Below, one piece after another: positions 1 to 8,593 of a stretch of 64,000 nt of DNA (position 1 is the stretch's first letter; each line of letters opens with the position of its first letter). A model generated the notes under the pieces. That model was not told the origin of the DNA, did no database searches, and saw only the letters and a program-made list of their open reading frames with translations. Source of the DNA: Paracoccaceae bacterium (lineage in GTDB: Bacteria; Pseudomonadota; Alphaproteobacteria; Rhodobacterales; Rhodobacteraceae); contig JAABTV010000012.1 of assembly GCA_011389685.1 (NCBI GenBank), forward strand, positions 1-64,000. The letters run 5' to 3'. The translations under genes were made by a program, and so were the position numbers.

Positions 1-543
1 AACCGGGGCGTCCAGGACATCCTGATCGCCGTCGTGGACGGGCTGAAGGGTTTCCCCGAGGCGATCACGGCGGCGTTCCCTGACACCACGGTTCAGACCT
101 GCATCGTGCATCTGGTGCGCCATAGCCTGAACTTCTGCTCCTGGAAGGATCGCAAGGCCGTGGCCGCCGATCTGCGCCGGATTTACAGCGCCCCGAGCGC
201 CGATATGGCCGAGGCCGAGCTCGATGCCTTCGAGGAGAAATGGGCCGGGAAATATGCCTCCATCGCCCCGGCCTGGCGCAGGGCTTGGGCCGAGGTGATC
301 CCGTTCTTCGGCTTCGATCCGGCGATCCGCAAGATCATCTACACGACGAATGCCATAGAAAGTCTGAACCGCGTGATCCGCAAATCGATCAAGACGCGCG
401 GCTCTTTCCCGACCGACGAGGCCGCAACCAAGCTGATCTATCTCGCCATCCGCAACTTCGAAAAGGATGGCAGAAATGTCAGGGAATGGTTTGCAGCCCG
501 CAACCAGTTCGCCATAATGTTCGGCGAGCGCTTCGACGCTTGA
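1..543 (+). CDS. IS256-family transposase, C-terminal part
   Basis: Mutator/IS256-type DDE transposase catalysing cut-and-paste or copy-out movement of its own element. The fragment covers roughly the last 180 residues. It starts in the segment VVDGLKGFPEAI, which holds the second catalytic Asp region in this family, and carries the conserved TTNAIESLNRVIRKSIKTRG block that includes the catalytic Glu. The reading frame is intact to its stop, so there is no sign of decay in the visible part. The N-terminal half lies beyond the left edge. Confidence 0.9.
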   Translation, partial: NRGVQDILIAVVDGLKGFPEAITAAFPDTTVQTCIVHLVRHSLNFCSWKDRKAVAADLRRIYSAPSADMAEAELDAFEEKWAGKYASIAPAWRRAWAEVIPFFGFDPAIRKIIYTTNAIESLNRVIRKSIKTRGSFPTDEAATKLIYLAIRNFEKDGRNVREWFAARNQFAIMFGERFDA

Positions 544-597
544 GTATCTCAAACCGCATGGACCGGGCCGGATACACAGAGTTCATGACACTCCCAG
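1..597 (+). mobile_element. Right end of an IS256-family insertion sequence (partial)
   Basis: The transposase reading frame is open from base 1, so the element begins outside the window. About 25 bases after the stop, around 569-597, the sequence reads like the terminal inverted repeat of IS256-type elements (a TACACAGA core followed by TGACACTCCC). The left inverted repeat and the target-site duplication cannot be checked because the left end is missing. The right boundary at 597 is an estimate. Confidence 0.6.
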
Positions 598-993
598 CGG
601 GCGCCGTGCTGAGCCTTCACCTGTCCACTCCTCGCCCTTCGTGCCGCAACCGCGAAGGGTGGGTCCGGGCTGGAATCGGCACGTTGCACCTGCGGCACCC
701 AAAGTAGGGGCGACCGTCCGGTGTAGCCTCCCGGCCGTCATCGGGTATCTTCTGTCAGGTGGCGATCATCAGGGCGTTTCAGGTTTCAACGGAATCGAAA
801 CGCGCTGTCCCTCCCCTTGGCCGAAAGCGTTTCCTGTCGCAGCCTGGGTCAAACAGAAAGCAACACTCCAGCGTGGTGGAACCGTAATTCATTTTATTGA
901 AGCGGTTCGGCCTGCTCCGATGGACCGATACCGGTATTCCCGACTTGTCATGGCCTCACCCCCTGCCCAGACTTTGGGCAAGGAGGGTCGCCC
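598..993. other. Intergenic stretch after the IS end, no gene seen
   Basis: About 400 bases between the estimated insertion-sequence end and the next start codon. Short open frames exist but have no convincing ribosome-binding site or recognisable product. The last 25 bases carry the Shine-Dalgarno sequence AAGGAGG for the following gene. No second inverted repeat or tRNA-like structure was recognised. Confidence 0.5.
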
Positions 994-1734
994 ATGAAAC
1001 CGCAGGAGATGTCGCGCCCCGCGCTTGAACGCATGGCGAACCAGCACGAAGAAGCCTTGCACCGGTTGCGCAAGGCCATCGGCCTGATCGGTTTCTGCCT
1101 GCCCTTCGCGCTTCTGATCGGGGTCTGGCCATTCGGTGTGCCGATGCAGAATTCGATCTCCGAATTCTTCTTTACCGGATTGCGCGAGATCTTCGTGATC
1201 GCCATGGGCGGGGTCGGCGTCTTTCTCATCGCCTATCACGGGCATGACCCCGAAGCCGGCGAATGGCTGACCGATTGGCGCGTCTCGACCGTGGCAGGTG
1301 TCACCGCCCTCGGCGTCGCCCTCATCCCGACGATCTGCGAAGCCGCCTGCTATGAACCACCCGCGCTCGCCGACCGGCTGATCGCGTCGGAACTCTGGCA
1401 GGGCGCGCTGCATTTCGGCGCGGCCGGCCTGTTCCTGTCGTCCCTCGCGGTGATGTGCATCTCCTTGTTCACCCGCACCGACGCCACCGACCCACCACCC
1501 GACAAGCTGCGCCGCAACCGGCTTTTCCGCGTCTGTGGTGCCGCGATCCTCGCCATGGTCACGGCGCTGTTCGTGTTCAAGCTGCTGCTGCGCGATCTGG
1601 GGCAGGCGTGGGACACGGCATGGCATTTCACATTCTGGGCCGAATCCGTGGCCGTCTGGGCCTTCGGCATCGCCTGGCTGGTCAAGGGCGAGGCCTTGCG
1701 CAACGCCCGCACCCGCGCGCTCTACGGCGACTGA
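994..1734 (+). CDS. Multi-pass membrane protein of unknown function
   Basis: 246 residues with about six hydrophobic helices, near residues 29-46, 66-85, 101-120, 146-162, 184-204 and 217-235. The start is supported by AAGGAGG nine bases upstream. The segment ISEFFFTGLRE after the first helix recalls the periplasmic loop of DUF998-like proteins, but I would not assign it firmly. It stands alone: an insertion sequence lies upstream and the convergent NfeD gene ends six bases downstream. Function unknown; probably an inner-membrane protein. Confidence 0.75.
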   Translation: MKPQEMSRPALERMANQHEEALHRLRKAIGLIGFCLPFALLIGVWPFGVPMQNSISEFFFTGLREIFVIAMGGVGVFLIAYHGHDPEAGEWLTDWRVSTVAGVTALGVALIPTICEAACYEPPALADRLIASELWQGALHFGAAGLFLSSLAVMCISLFTRTDATDPPPDKLRRNRLFRVCGAAILAMVTALFVFKLLLRDLGQAWDTAWHFTFWAESVAVWAFGIAWLVKGEALRNARTRALYGD

Positions 1735-1740
1735 GCGGCC

Positions 1741-2028
1741 TCAATCCTCGTTGATGTCACGATCCCAGATGCGGGTCTGGCCCTTGCGCACTCCCACCAC
1801 CCGGCGCATCACCAGCCACGCCACGAGCGAGAAGACCGCGAACATCAGCACGATCATCGCCAGCGACCCGCCCAGCCAGGCGGCCACGCCGCCGCCCATG
1901 AGCAGCAGGAACCCGATCACCGCCGCCCCCACGGCAAAGCCGAGGAAAACGAAACCGGGCGCGAGAACCTCCAGAATGGCCAGGACGATCGCCCCGGCCA
2001 CCCACACCCACCAGACATCCCAGCCCAT
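1741..2028 (-). CDS. NfeD-family short membrane protein
   Basis: 95 residues. Two to three hydrophobic segments fill residues 5-70, followed by a short polar tail. This is the short NfeD type that lacks the ClpP-like domain and partners an SPFH/band-7 protein in membrane microdomains. The ATG shares one base with the stop of the upstream SPFH gene (TGATG), so the two are translationally coupled. A GTG one codon earlier is also possible. The pairing with the SPFH gene is the strongest evidence for the call. Confidence 0.82.
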   Translation of the reverse strand: MGWDVWWVWVAGAIVLAILEVLAPGFVFLGFAVGAAVIGFLLLMGGGVAAWLGGSLAMIVLMFAVFSLVAWLVMRRVVGVRKGQTRIWDRDINED

Positions 2029-2921
2029 CACTTGCCCCCCTTGAGCATCCGGAAGGCATCGGTGAAGGCATCGACCGCGTTGGCGGGCAGGATCACGGTC
2101 TGCTTGCCTTCGCCCGCCGCCACCTGGGCCAGCGCCTCGACCTGCTTGAGCGCGACGTTATATTGCGCCGCCTCCATGCCGTTATCCTGGATCGCCGCCG
2201 CCACCGCGCTGGTGGCATAGGCTTCGGCATCGGCGGTGATGCGCCGCGCCTTGGCGGCCTGCTCGGCGGCATAAAGCTCGGCATCGGCCTGAAGCTCGAC
2301 CGCGCGGCGCTTGCCCTCGGCTTCCATCACCACCGCGCGCCGGGCGCGTTCGGCGTTGAGTTGTTGCAGCATCGCCTCGCGCGTCGCTTCGTCGAGATTG
2401 ACATCGAGGATCTCGGCCCGCGTCACCTCGATCCCCCAGTTGTCGACCGCGTCCTCGACATTCGACTTGATGTCGCCGATCAGTTCGGCGCGGTTCGACT
2501 GCACCTCGTCCAGCTCCATCCGCCCGATCGCGGCGCGCACGATCCCCGCCACCGTGGTGGCAATCGCGCCATCCACGTCGCGGATGCGATAGACCGTCTT
2601 TTCCGGCTCGATGATGCGATAGAACACGCTGGTTTCCACCTGCACCAACACGTTGTCCGAGGTGATCGCATCCTGCGTCGCGTCGGGCAATTGCCGCTCC
2701 AGGATGGAAATCCTGTGCCGCACCCGGTCGAGAAACGGCACGATGAAGTTGATCCCCGGCCCCAGCACCGCGCGCAGCCGCCCGAACCGTTCGACCACAT
2801 ACTTTTCCGATTGCGGCACGATCCGCACCCCCAGCAGGATGCACAGGATGAGGAAACCGGCGAGCAACAGCCAGACAAGGCCGCTCCCCGTGGCTTCGGC
2901 CAGAATCTGATCGGGTGTCAT
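2028..2921 (-). CDS. SPFH/band-7 domain protein (stomatin/QmcA-like)
   Basis: 297 residues. One N-terminal transmembrane helix (about 13-33) is followed by the SPFH domain, with VRIVPQSEKYVVERFGR at its start, then an Ala/Glu-rich coiled coil near 185-250. Proteins of this type form large membrane-bound oligomers that organise membrane regions and modulate proteases. The start chosen at 2921 has GGAAAGG nine bases upstream. An ATG at 2930 lies too close to that site, and the long upstream extension has no support. The gene is operonic with the NfeD gene and divergent from dinB across about 145 bases. Confidence 0.88.
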   Translation of the reverse strand: MTPDQILAEATGSGLVWLLLAGFLILCILLGVRIVPQSEKYVVERFGRLRAVLGPGINFIVPFLDRVRHRISILERQLPDATQDAITSDNVLVQVETSVFYRIIEPEKTVYRIRDVDGAIATTVAGIVRAAIGRMELDEVQSNRAELIGDIKSNVEDAVDNWGIEVTRAEILDVNLDEATREAMLQQLNAERARRAVVMEAEGKRRAVELQADAELYAAEQAAKARRITADAEAYATSAVAAAIQDNGMEAAQYNVALKQVEALAQVAAGEGKQTVILPANAVDAFTDAFRMLKGGK

Positions 2922-3065
2922 GCGAACCATCCTTTCCAAGTAAGCGATACCGGCCGCATAATGCGACCTCTGCCCGGAAAGGAAAGCCCAACCGCACCGG
3001 AACGCGCATTTCACGATCCCCGCGCGGCTCTGGCGCGGCGCCCCGAATGGGCGTATCCTGCGCCC

Positions 3066-4319
3066 ATGCCCGCGCTTTGCCGTTCCTGCCTTCACAGCTT
3101 TGATTCAGGTCCGCGTTGCCCGGCCTGCCACAGCCCGCGTGTCACCGAACATCCCGAGCTTTACACGCTCTCCATCGCGCATATGGATTGCGACGCCTTC
3201 TATGCCTCGGTCGAGAAACGCGAGAATCCCGCGCTTGCGTCGAAACCCGTGATCATCGGCGGCGGGCGGCGCGGCGTGGTCTCGACCGCCTGTTACATCG
3301 CCCGCATCCGCGGCGTGAAATCGGCCATGCCGATGTTCCAGGCGCTCCGGCTCTGCCCCGATGCGGTCGTGTTGCCGCCCCGAATGAAGCTTTATGCCGA
3401 GGTCTCGCGCGCGATCCGCGCGATGATGGAGGATCTGACCCCCGCGATCGAGCCGCTGTCGCTCGACGAGGCGTTTCTCGACCTGACCGGCACCGCGCGG
3501 CTGCACGGGCACCCCCCGGCGGTGATGCTGGCCGGGCTGGTCCGGCGGATGAAGGACGAGTTGGGCGTGACCGGCTCGATCGGCCTGTCGCATAACAAGT
3601 TCCTGGCCAAGATCGCCTCGGATCTCGACAAGCCGAACGGGTTTTCGGTGATCGGCGAGGCGGAAACCGCCGGTTTTCTTCAGGACAAGCCGGTGCGGAT
3701 GATCTGGGGCGTCGGACAGGCGATGCAGGCGCAGCTGGAACAGGCCGGCATCCACCGCTTCTCCGACCTGCTCAGATGGGACAAGCCCGACCTGCATGCG
3801 CGGTTCGGCGCGATGGGCGACCGGCTCTATCACCTTGCCCGTGGCGAGGACCGGCGCCGCGTCTCGGCCAATGCGCCGGTCAAGTCGATCTCCAACGAGA
3901 CCACGTTTTTCGAGAATACCTCCGATCCCGACCTGCTCGATGGCCATATCTGGCGGCTCGCCGAAAACGTCTCGGACCGGGCCAAGGCGCGCCGCCTCGC
4001 GGGGCGGGTTGTGACGCTCAAGCTCAAGCGCGCCAACCACACATCCCTCACCCGCCGGATCAGCCTGCGCGACGGCACGCAGATGGCCGACACGATCTAT
4101 CGCACCGCCCGGGCGCTCTATGACGCGGTGGGCGACCAGGGGCCTTACCGGCTGATCGGGGTGGGGATTTCCGAGTTGATTGCAGAGGCCGAGGCCGACC
4201 GTCTCGCCGACCTGCTCGATCCCGGCGCGGCGCGTCGGAGCGGCGCGGAACGGGCCCGCGACGCCATTCGCGCGCGCTTCGGCCCGGATGCGATCCGCAA
4301 GGGCCGGTCCCTGCGCTGA
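3066..4319 (+). CDS. dinB: DNA polymerase IV (Y-family) with N-terminal Cys4 ribbon
   Basis: 417 residues. Translesion polymerase acting in damage tolerance. The palm shows the Y-family metal site: HMDCDAFYASVE (Asp41, Asp43) and SLDEAFLD (Asp134, Glu135). The little-finger domain occupies roughly 245-360. Ahead of the polymerase core is a 25-residue extension with Cys5, Cys8, Cys18 and Cys21 in a CxxC...CxxC pattern, a probable zinc ribbon absent from E. coli DinB. ATG at 3066 is the first in-frame start that keeps this extension. No LexA-type SOS box was recognised in the intergenic region shared with the SPFH gene. Confidence 0.93.
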   Translation: MPALCRSCLHSFDSGPRCPACHSPRVTEHPELYTLSIAHMDCDAFYASVEKRENPALASKPVIIGGGRRGVVSTACYIARIRGVKSAMPMFQALRLCPDAVVLPPRMKLYAEVSRAIRAMMEDLTPAIEPLSLDEAFLDLTGTARLHGHPPAVMLAGLVRRMKDELGVTGSIGLSHNKFLAKIASDLDKPNGFSVIGEAETAGFLQDKPVRMIWGVGQAMQAQLEQAGIHRFSDLLRWDKPDLHARFGAMGDRLYHLARGEDRRRVSANAPVKSISNETTFFENTSDPDLLDGHIWRLAENVSDRAKARRLAGRVVTLKLKRANHTSLTRRISLRDGTQMADTIYRTARALYDAVGDQGPYRLIGVGISELIAEAEADRLADLLDPGAARRSGAERARDAIRARFGPDAIRKGRSLR

Positions 4320-4501
4320 GGCAGGTGTTGCGCCGCGCGTCGCGCGTCGCGGCGGGGCCTCGCTTCGCTCGGCCCGGGTCGGGTGATCCCGTGGGCGTCG
4401 TGATGTTCGGAGGCTGGCCGTAAGGGCGTGTCGGGTTTGATCGAATTCGCCCCGGCCGGGTGCTTTCGATAGGGTGCGCGTCGCCCGAAGCAGGGAAAGA
4501 C

Positions 4502-4576
4502 GTTGCAAGATAAACTGTCCAACGCTGATGTAGTGAGCACCCGACCGCGGCCCTGTGCTGCCCTCTCGTTGGGCAC
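4502..4576. repeat. 75-bp dispersed palindromic repeat, copy 1
   Basis: This segment recurs in inverted orientation at 31031-31105 with only two mismatches over 75 bases. Its core folds as a hairpin: an outer stem pairs an 8-base arm ending CCAACG with CGTTGGGC, and an inner stem pairs AGCAC with GTGCT around CCGCGG. In this copy one base of the outer stem is changed (C to T at 4517), turning a C-G pair into a wobble pair if transcribed. It lies between the convergent ends of dinB and the citrate-synthase gene. Confidence 0.8.
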
Positions 4577-4593
4577 AAGGCGGAAGGAACGCT

Positions 4594-5727
4594 CTATCGT
4601 TGGTCTATCGGCACATAGGCGCGCATCTCCGGCCCATCATAGAGCGTGAGCGGGCGAATCAGGATGTTCTGGCGCTGCTGCTCAATGCATTGGATCACCC
4701 AGCCGGGCATGCGCCCGATCGCAAAGATCGGCACGTAAAGGTCCATCGGGATGCCGTGCAACTGGTAGATCACGCCGGAATAGAAATCGACATTCACGTT
4801 GAGGCCATGGCGGGCATAGGGTTTCATCGCCTTGACCACGGCTTGCAGGATTTCATACCATTCCGGCGCGCCCATTTCCGCGCCCAGCTTGCGCACACCG
4901 TCGCGCATATGCCGCGCGCGCGGGTCTTCGGCGCGATAGACGCGGTGGCCGAACCCGGTCACCGCCTCGCGATTGGCGCGCTTCTGCTTGACATAGGCGG
5001 CGGCGTTCTCGGGCTTGCCGATCTCGTGGACCATCTTCATCACGTCCTCGGCGGCACCGCCATGGGCCGGACCTGCGAGGGTCGAAAGCGCGGTGACGAT
5101 GGCGCCATGCAGGTTGGCCTCGGTCCCCACGTTGACACGGGCGGCAAAGCTCGACGCGTTGGAGCCATGTTCGGCATGCAGGATGAAATCGACATCCGCC
5201 AGCCGCGCAGCGTCGGCGCTGGGCGTCTCACCCTTGAGCATCCACAGCCAGTTGGCGGCATGACCAAGGTCGGGATCGGGCGCGACAGGGGCGCGGCCAT
5301 TGCGGATCGCCTCATGCGCGGCGACGATCATCGGCACTTGCGAGGTGAGGCGGATGCCGTTCTCGACGAATGCCGCCTCGCCGGTCTCGCGGCTGGCGGG
5401 TTCCAGCGCCGCCAGCGCCGAGACGGCAGTGCGCAGCACATCCATCGGGTGACCGTCCTGGCAGGCTGCGATGATGTCGAGGATCGCCGGCGGCAGCGCG
5501 CGGGCGGCCTTGAGCCTTGCGTCGAAATCGGCCAGTTCCTGCGCATCGGGCAATTCGCCGTGGATCAGCAGATAGGCGACCTCCTCGAACGTGGACTGCG
5601 TGGCCAGATCGTGGATCGAGTAACCGCGATAGGTCAGCTCGCCCCTGGCTCCGTCGATATGGCTCACCCCGGAGCGTTCGAAATAGACCCCCTTGAGGCC
5701 GCGATTGATCTTGACGGTGTCACTCAT
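4594..5727 (-). CDS. Citrate synthase / 2-methylcitrate synthase family protein
   Basis: 377 residues, the short hexamer-free bacterial type. It condenses acetyl-CoA (or propionyl-CoA) with oxaloacetate. Catalytic signatures are visible: HAEHGSNASSF with the first active-site His, GFGHRVYRAEDPRA with the second, and NVDFYSG with the Asp. The HAEH...NAS form resembles PrpC/CitA-type enzymes. No prpB, prpD or acn gene lies nearby, so a methylcitrate role is not supported by context. It is divergent from pta with only 33 bases between starts, suggesting it consumes the acetyl-CoA made by Xsc and Pta. Shine-Dalgarno GAAGGAG. Confidence 0.85.
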   Translation of the reverse strand: MSDTVKINRGLKGVYFERSGVSHIDGARGELTYRGYSIHDLATQSTFEEVAYLLIHGELPDAQELADFDARLKAARALPPAILDIIAACQDGHPMDVLRTAVSALAALEPASRETGEAAFVENGIRLTSQVPMIVAAHEAIRNGRAPVAPDPDLGHAANWLWMLKGETPSADAARLADVDFILHAEHGSNASSFAARVNVGTEANLHGAIVTALSTLAGPAHGGAAEDVMKMVHEIGKPENAAAYVKQKRANREAVTGFGHRVYRAEDPRARHMRDGVRKLGAEMGAPEWYEILQAVVKAMKPYARHGLNVNVDFYSGVIYQLHGIPMDLYVPIFAIGRMPGWVIQCIEQQRQNILIRPLTLYDGPEMRAYVPIDQR

Positions 5728-5760
5728 TGTGTTCTCCTTCCGGGAAACGAGGGGGCAGGC

Positions 5761-6615
5761 ATGGCATTCATGGATCGCATGTATGAGCGCGCGCGCGGAC
5801 GCGGGGCGCGGCTGGTCTTTCCCGAACTGGACGAGCCGCGGGTGGCCGAGGCCGCGGCGCGGCTCAGGGCCGAGGGGCTGTGCGAGCCGTTGGGATTATC
5901 GGAGGTGTCCGAGGCGCAGGTGGCCGCCCTCGTCACGGCGCGCGGCATGAAAGAGGCGATGGCCCGGCGGCTTCTGGCCAGGCCCCTGTATCGCGCGGCG
6001 GCGATGGTCGCGGCCGGCGAGGCCGACGGCATGGTCGCGGGCGCCGATGCGCCCACGCGGCGCGTGATCGAGGCGGCGGCGATGGCGATCGGCCCGGCCG
6101 AGGGGATCGCGCTGCCATCGTCGTTCTTCGTAATGCTTTTCCCCGACGGGCGCGAAATGGTGTTCGCCGATTGCGCAGTCAACGTCGCCCCCAATGCCGC
6201 GCAACTGGCCGATATCGCGCTTGCCTCGGCGCGGTCGGGCGAAGCGCTCCTGGGGGAAGCGCATGTGGCGATGCTCTCGTTCTCGACCGGCACGAGCGGC
6301 GCCGGGGCAAGCGTTGAGATCGTGCGCGCGGCAGCGCAGCGGGCCGGGTTCCCGGGGCCGGTGCAGGCCGATGCCGCGCTGAATCCCCTGATCGCGGCAA
6401 AGAAGGGCATCGACGGCGCCGAGCCCGCCAACGTGCTCATCTTTCCCAATCTCGATGCCGGCAACATCGCATACAAGCTCTGCCAGGAACTGGCCGGCGC
6501 ACAGGCGCTGGGGCCGTTCCTGCAAGGCTTCCGACGCCCGGTCTGCGACCTGAGCCGGGGCGCGCGGGTCGAGGATATCCTGGCCTCGGCGGTGATCACC
6601 GCGGCGATGGGCTGA
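5761..6615 (+). CDS. pta: Phosphate acetyltransferase, short single-domain form
   Basis: 284 residues of the PTA_PTB family. It converts acetyl phosphate plus CoA to acetyl-CoA and phosphate. Conserved blocks include MVAGADAPTRRVIEAA, the substrate loop LSFSTGTSGAGAS (about 177-189) and VQADAALNP (about 201-209). It lacks the N-terminal DRTGG domains of enteric Pta. In sulfonate degraders this enzyme follows Xsc, which releases acetyl phosphate and sulfite. Here it is convergent with xsc rather than downstream in the same direction, so the two cannot share a transcript. The start follows GAGGGGG. Confidence 0.88.
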   Translation: MAFMDRMYERARGRGARLVFPELDEPRVAEAAARLRAEGLCEPLGLSEVSEAQVAALVTARGMKEAMARRLLARPLYRAAAMVAAGEADGMVAGADAPTRRVIEAAAMAIGPAEGIALPSSFFVMLFPDGREMVFADCAVNVAPNAAQLADIALASARSGEALLGEAHVAMLSFSTGTSGAGASVEIVRAAAQRAGFPGPVQADAALNPLIAAKKGIDGAEPANVLIFPNLDAGNIAYKLCQELAGAQALGPFLQGFRRPVCDLSRGARVEDILASAVITAAMG

Positions 6616-6618
6616 GCC

Positions 6619-6665
6619 CCGGAATTTTTCGAAAATTCCGGTCCGTTTTCCGTCACGGAAAACGG
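6619..6665. terminator. Twin-hairpin bidirectional terminator between pta and xsc
   Basis: Two consecutive perfect inverted repeats with 10-bp stems and 3-base loops: CCGGAATTTT/AAAATTCCGG (6619-6641) and CCGTTTTCCG/CGGAAAACGG (6643-6665). They lie in the 75-base gap between the convergent stops of pta and xsc. The A/T runs inside the stems place U-rich tracts on both strands, so a bidirectional factor-independent terminator is likely. Confidence 0.75.
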
Positions 6666-6690
6666 CCCCGTTGCGAACCGGCGCATCGTC

Positions 6691-8463
6691 TCAGACCTGT
6701 TGCGGGCGCATGTCCGCCGGGTCGACCCCGGCCACCACGTCGGGCTTGGTCATCGCGTCGCGGCGGAACGGCTCGCCCAGTTCCTGGTTGAGCAGCACCT
6801 CGATCAGGGTGGTCTTGCCCGCCATCTGGTCCTTGATCGCCCGGGCAAGCGCATCGGTCAACTCGTCCATCGTATGCGCCACCACGCCTTGCAGCCCGCA
6901 GGCCCGGGCGACCTCGGCATAGGACACCTCTTCATCAAGCTCGGTGCCGACGAAATTGTCGTCATACCAGAGCGTCGAGTTGCGCTTTTCCGCGCCCCAT
7001 TGGTAATTGCGGAACACGATCTGGGTGATCGCCGGCCATTGCTTGCGCCCGATCGCGGTCAACTCGCTCACCGCGATGCCGAACGCCCCGTCGCCCGCGA
7101 ACCCCACCACCGGCACATCCGGACAGCCGATCTTGGCGCCCACGATGGCGGGCAGCCCGTAACCACAGGGGCCAAACAGCCCGGGGGCGAGGTATTTGCG
7201 CCCCTCCTCAAAACTTGGATAGGCGTTGCCGATGGCGCAATTGTTGCCGATGTCGCTGGAGATGATCGCCTCGCGCGGCAGCGCCGCCTGGATCGCGCGC
7301 CACGCCATGCGCGGGCTCATCCAGTCGGGCCTGGCATCGCGGGCGCGTTCGTTCCAGGTGGTGCCGGGGTCGTCCTCCTCGTGATCCATCGCCGAAAGCT
7401 GCTGCGCCCAGGCCGATTTCGTCTGCGCGATCAGTGCTTTGCGCGCGTCCCGCCCGGCATCGCCGGCATTCTCCGCGAGCCCGGCGAGGATCTGTTCGGC
7501 CACCTGCTTCGCATCGCCCACGATGCCCACGCTCACCTTCTTGGTCAGGCCGATCCGGTCGGGGTTGATATCGACCTGGATGATTTTCGCGTCCCCAGGC
7601 CAATAGTCGATGCCATAGCCCGGCAGCGTCGAGAACGGATTGAGCCGCGTGCCAAGCGCCAGGACCACGTCGGCCTGTGCGATCAGGTCCATCGCCGCCT
7701 TGGAGCCGTTATAGCCCAGCGGCCCGGCGAAAAGCGGGTGCGAGCCGGGGAAGGCGTCATTGTGCTGATAGCCCACGCAGACCGGCGCATCGAGCCGCTC
7801 GGCAAGCCGCATCGAGGCCGGGATCGCCCCGCCCAGCACCACGCCCGCGCCGTTGAGGATGACGGGAAACTTTGCCTCGGACAGCAGTTTCGCCGCCTCC
7901 GACAGCGCCTGCACCCCGCCCCGGGGGCGTTCGAACTCGACGATCTCGGGCAGGTCGATATCGATCACCCGCGTCCAGAAATCGCGCGGCATGTTGATCT
8001 GCGCGGGGGCGCTGGACCGGCGGGCATTGAGGATCACACGGTTCAAAACCTCGGCCACGCGGCTCGGGTCGCGCACCTCTTCCTGATAGGCGACCATGTC
8101 CTCGAACAGCTTCATCTGCTCGACTTCCTGGAACCCGCCCTGGCCGATGGTCTTGTTGGCGGCCTGCGGCGTCACCAGCAAAAGCGGCGTATGGTTCCAA
8201 TAGGCGGTTTTCACGGCGGTGACGAAATTGGTGATGCCGGGGCCGTTCTGGGCGATCATCATGCTCATCTTGCCCGACGCGCGGGTATAGCCGTCGGCCA
8301 TCATCCCGCCCGATCCTTCATGCGCGCAGTCCCAGAAGGTGATGCCGGCGCGCGGAAACAGGTCGGAAATCGGCATGAAGGCCGAACCGATGATGCCGAA
8401 GGCATGTTCGATCCCATGGCGCTGGAGCACTTTGACAAAGGCTTCTTCGGTGGTCATTTTCAT
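6691..8463 (-). CDS. xsc: Sulfoacetaldehyde acetyltransferase
   Basis: 590 residues. ThDP-dependent enzyme converting sulfoacetaldehyde plus phosphate into acetyl phosphate and sulfite (EC 2.3.3.15), the desulfonating step of taurine and related sulfonate degradation. The cofactor-activating Glu is at 49 (HEGSGG) and the ThDP motif runs from GDGAFG (457) to the N-Y-Q-W segment near 486. The close match along the whole chain to the Xsc family, rather than acetolactate synthases, and the adjacent tauR and pta make the call firm. Start ATG at 8463 follows AAAGGAT; earlier in-frame codons lack such a site. Confidence 0.95.
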   Translation of the reverse strand: MKMTTEEAFVKVLQRHGIEHAFGIIGSAFMPISDLFPRAGITFWDCAHEGSGGMMADGYTRASGKMSMMIAQNGPGITNFVTAVKTAYWNHTPLLLVTPQAANKTIGQGGFQEVEQMKLFEDMVAYQEEVRDPSRVAEVLNRVILNARRSSAPAQINMPRDFWTRVIDIDLPEIVEFERPRGGVQALSEAAKLLSEAKFPVILNGAGVVLGGAIPASMRLAERLDAPVCVGYQHNDAFPGSHPLFAGPLGYNGSKAAMDLIAQADVVLALGTRLNPFSTLPGYGIDYWPGDAKIIQVDINPDRIGLTKKVSVGIVGDAKQVAEQILAGLAENAGDAGRDARKALIAQTKSAWAQQLSAMDHEEDDPGTTWNERARDARPDWMSPRMAWRAIQAALPREAIISSDIGNNCAIGNAYPSFEEGRKYLAPGLFGPCGYGLPAIVGAKIGCPDVPVVGFAGDGAFGIAVSELTAIGRKQWPAITQIVFRNYQWGAEKRNSTLWYDDNFVGTELDEEVSYAEVARACGLQGVVAHTMDELTDALARAIKDQMAGKTTLIEVLLNQELGEPFRRDAMTKPDVVAGVDPADMRPQQV

Positions 8464-8560
8464 GTTCTGTGATCCTTTGAGTGGAAACCCGGCCAAAAAC
8501 TCGTGCCGAGTCGGCCACGGCTTGGGTTGCGGCGAAAATACGGGGGGTCGGCCGGGCTTG

Positions 8561-8593
8561 TTAGGGCCAGATATCCCACCCCACTAAGTCCAG
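8561..8593 (-). promoter_or_regulatory. Candidate TauR operator upstream of xsc
   Basis: Two direct repeats on the minus strand, CTGGACTTAG (8584-8593) and CTGGCCCTAA (8561-8570), start 23 bases apart. I recall CTGGAC(C/T)TAA direct repeats being reported as the TauR site of Rhodobacter capsulatus; each repeat here differs from that by one base. The pair lies about 100-130 bases upstream of the xsc start. The upstream repeat contains the tauR stop codon TAG. The match is from memory and the spacing was not compared. Confidence 0.55.

Noticed and set aside
4594..5727. Naming the citrate-synthase-family gene prpC
   Set aside because: The active-site motifs resemble PrpC, but no prpB, prpD or acnD gene is near and the neighbours point to acetyl-CoA; left as family level.
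5720..5765. A TauR site between the citrate-synthase gene and pta
   Set aside because: No CTGGAC-like repeat was seen in the 33-base gap or the adjoining ends of the two genes.
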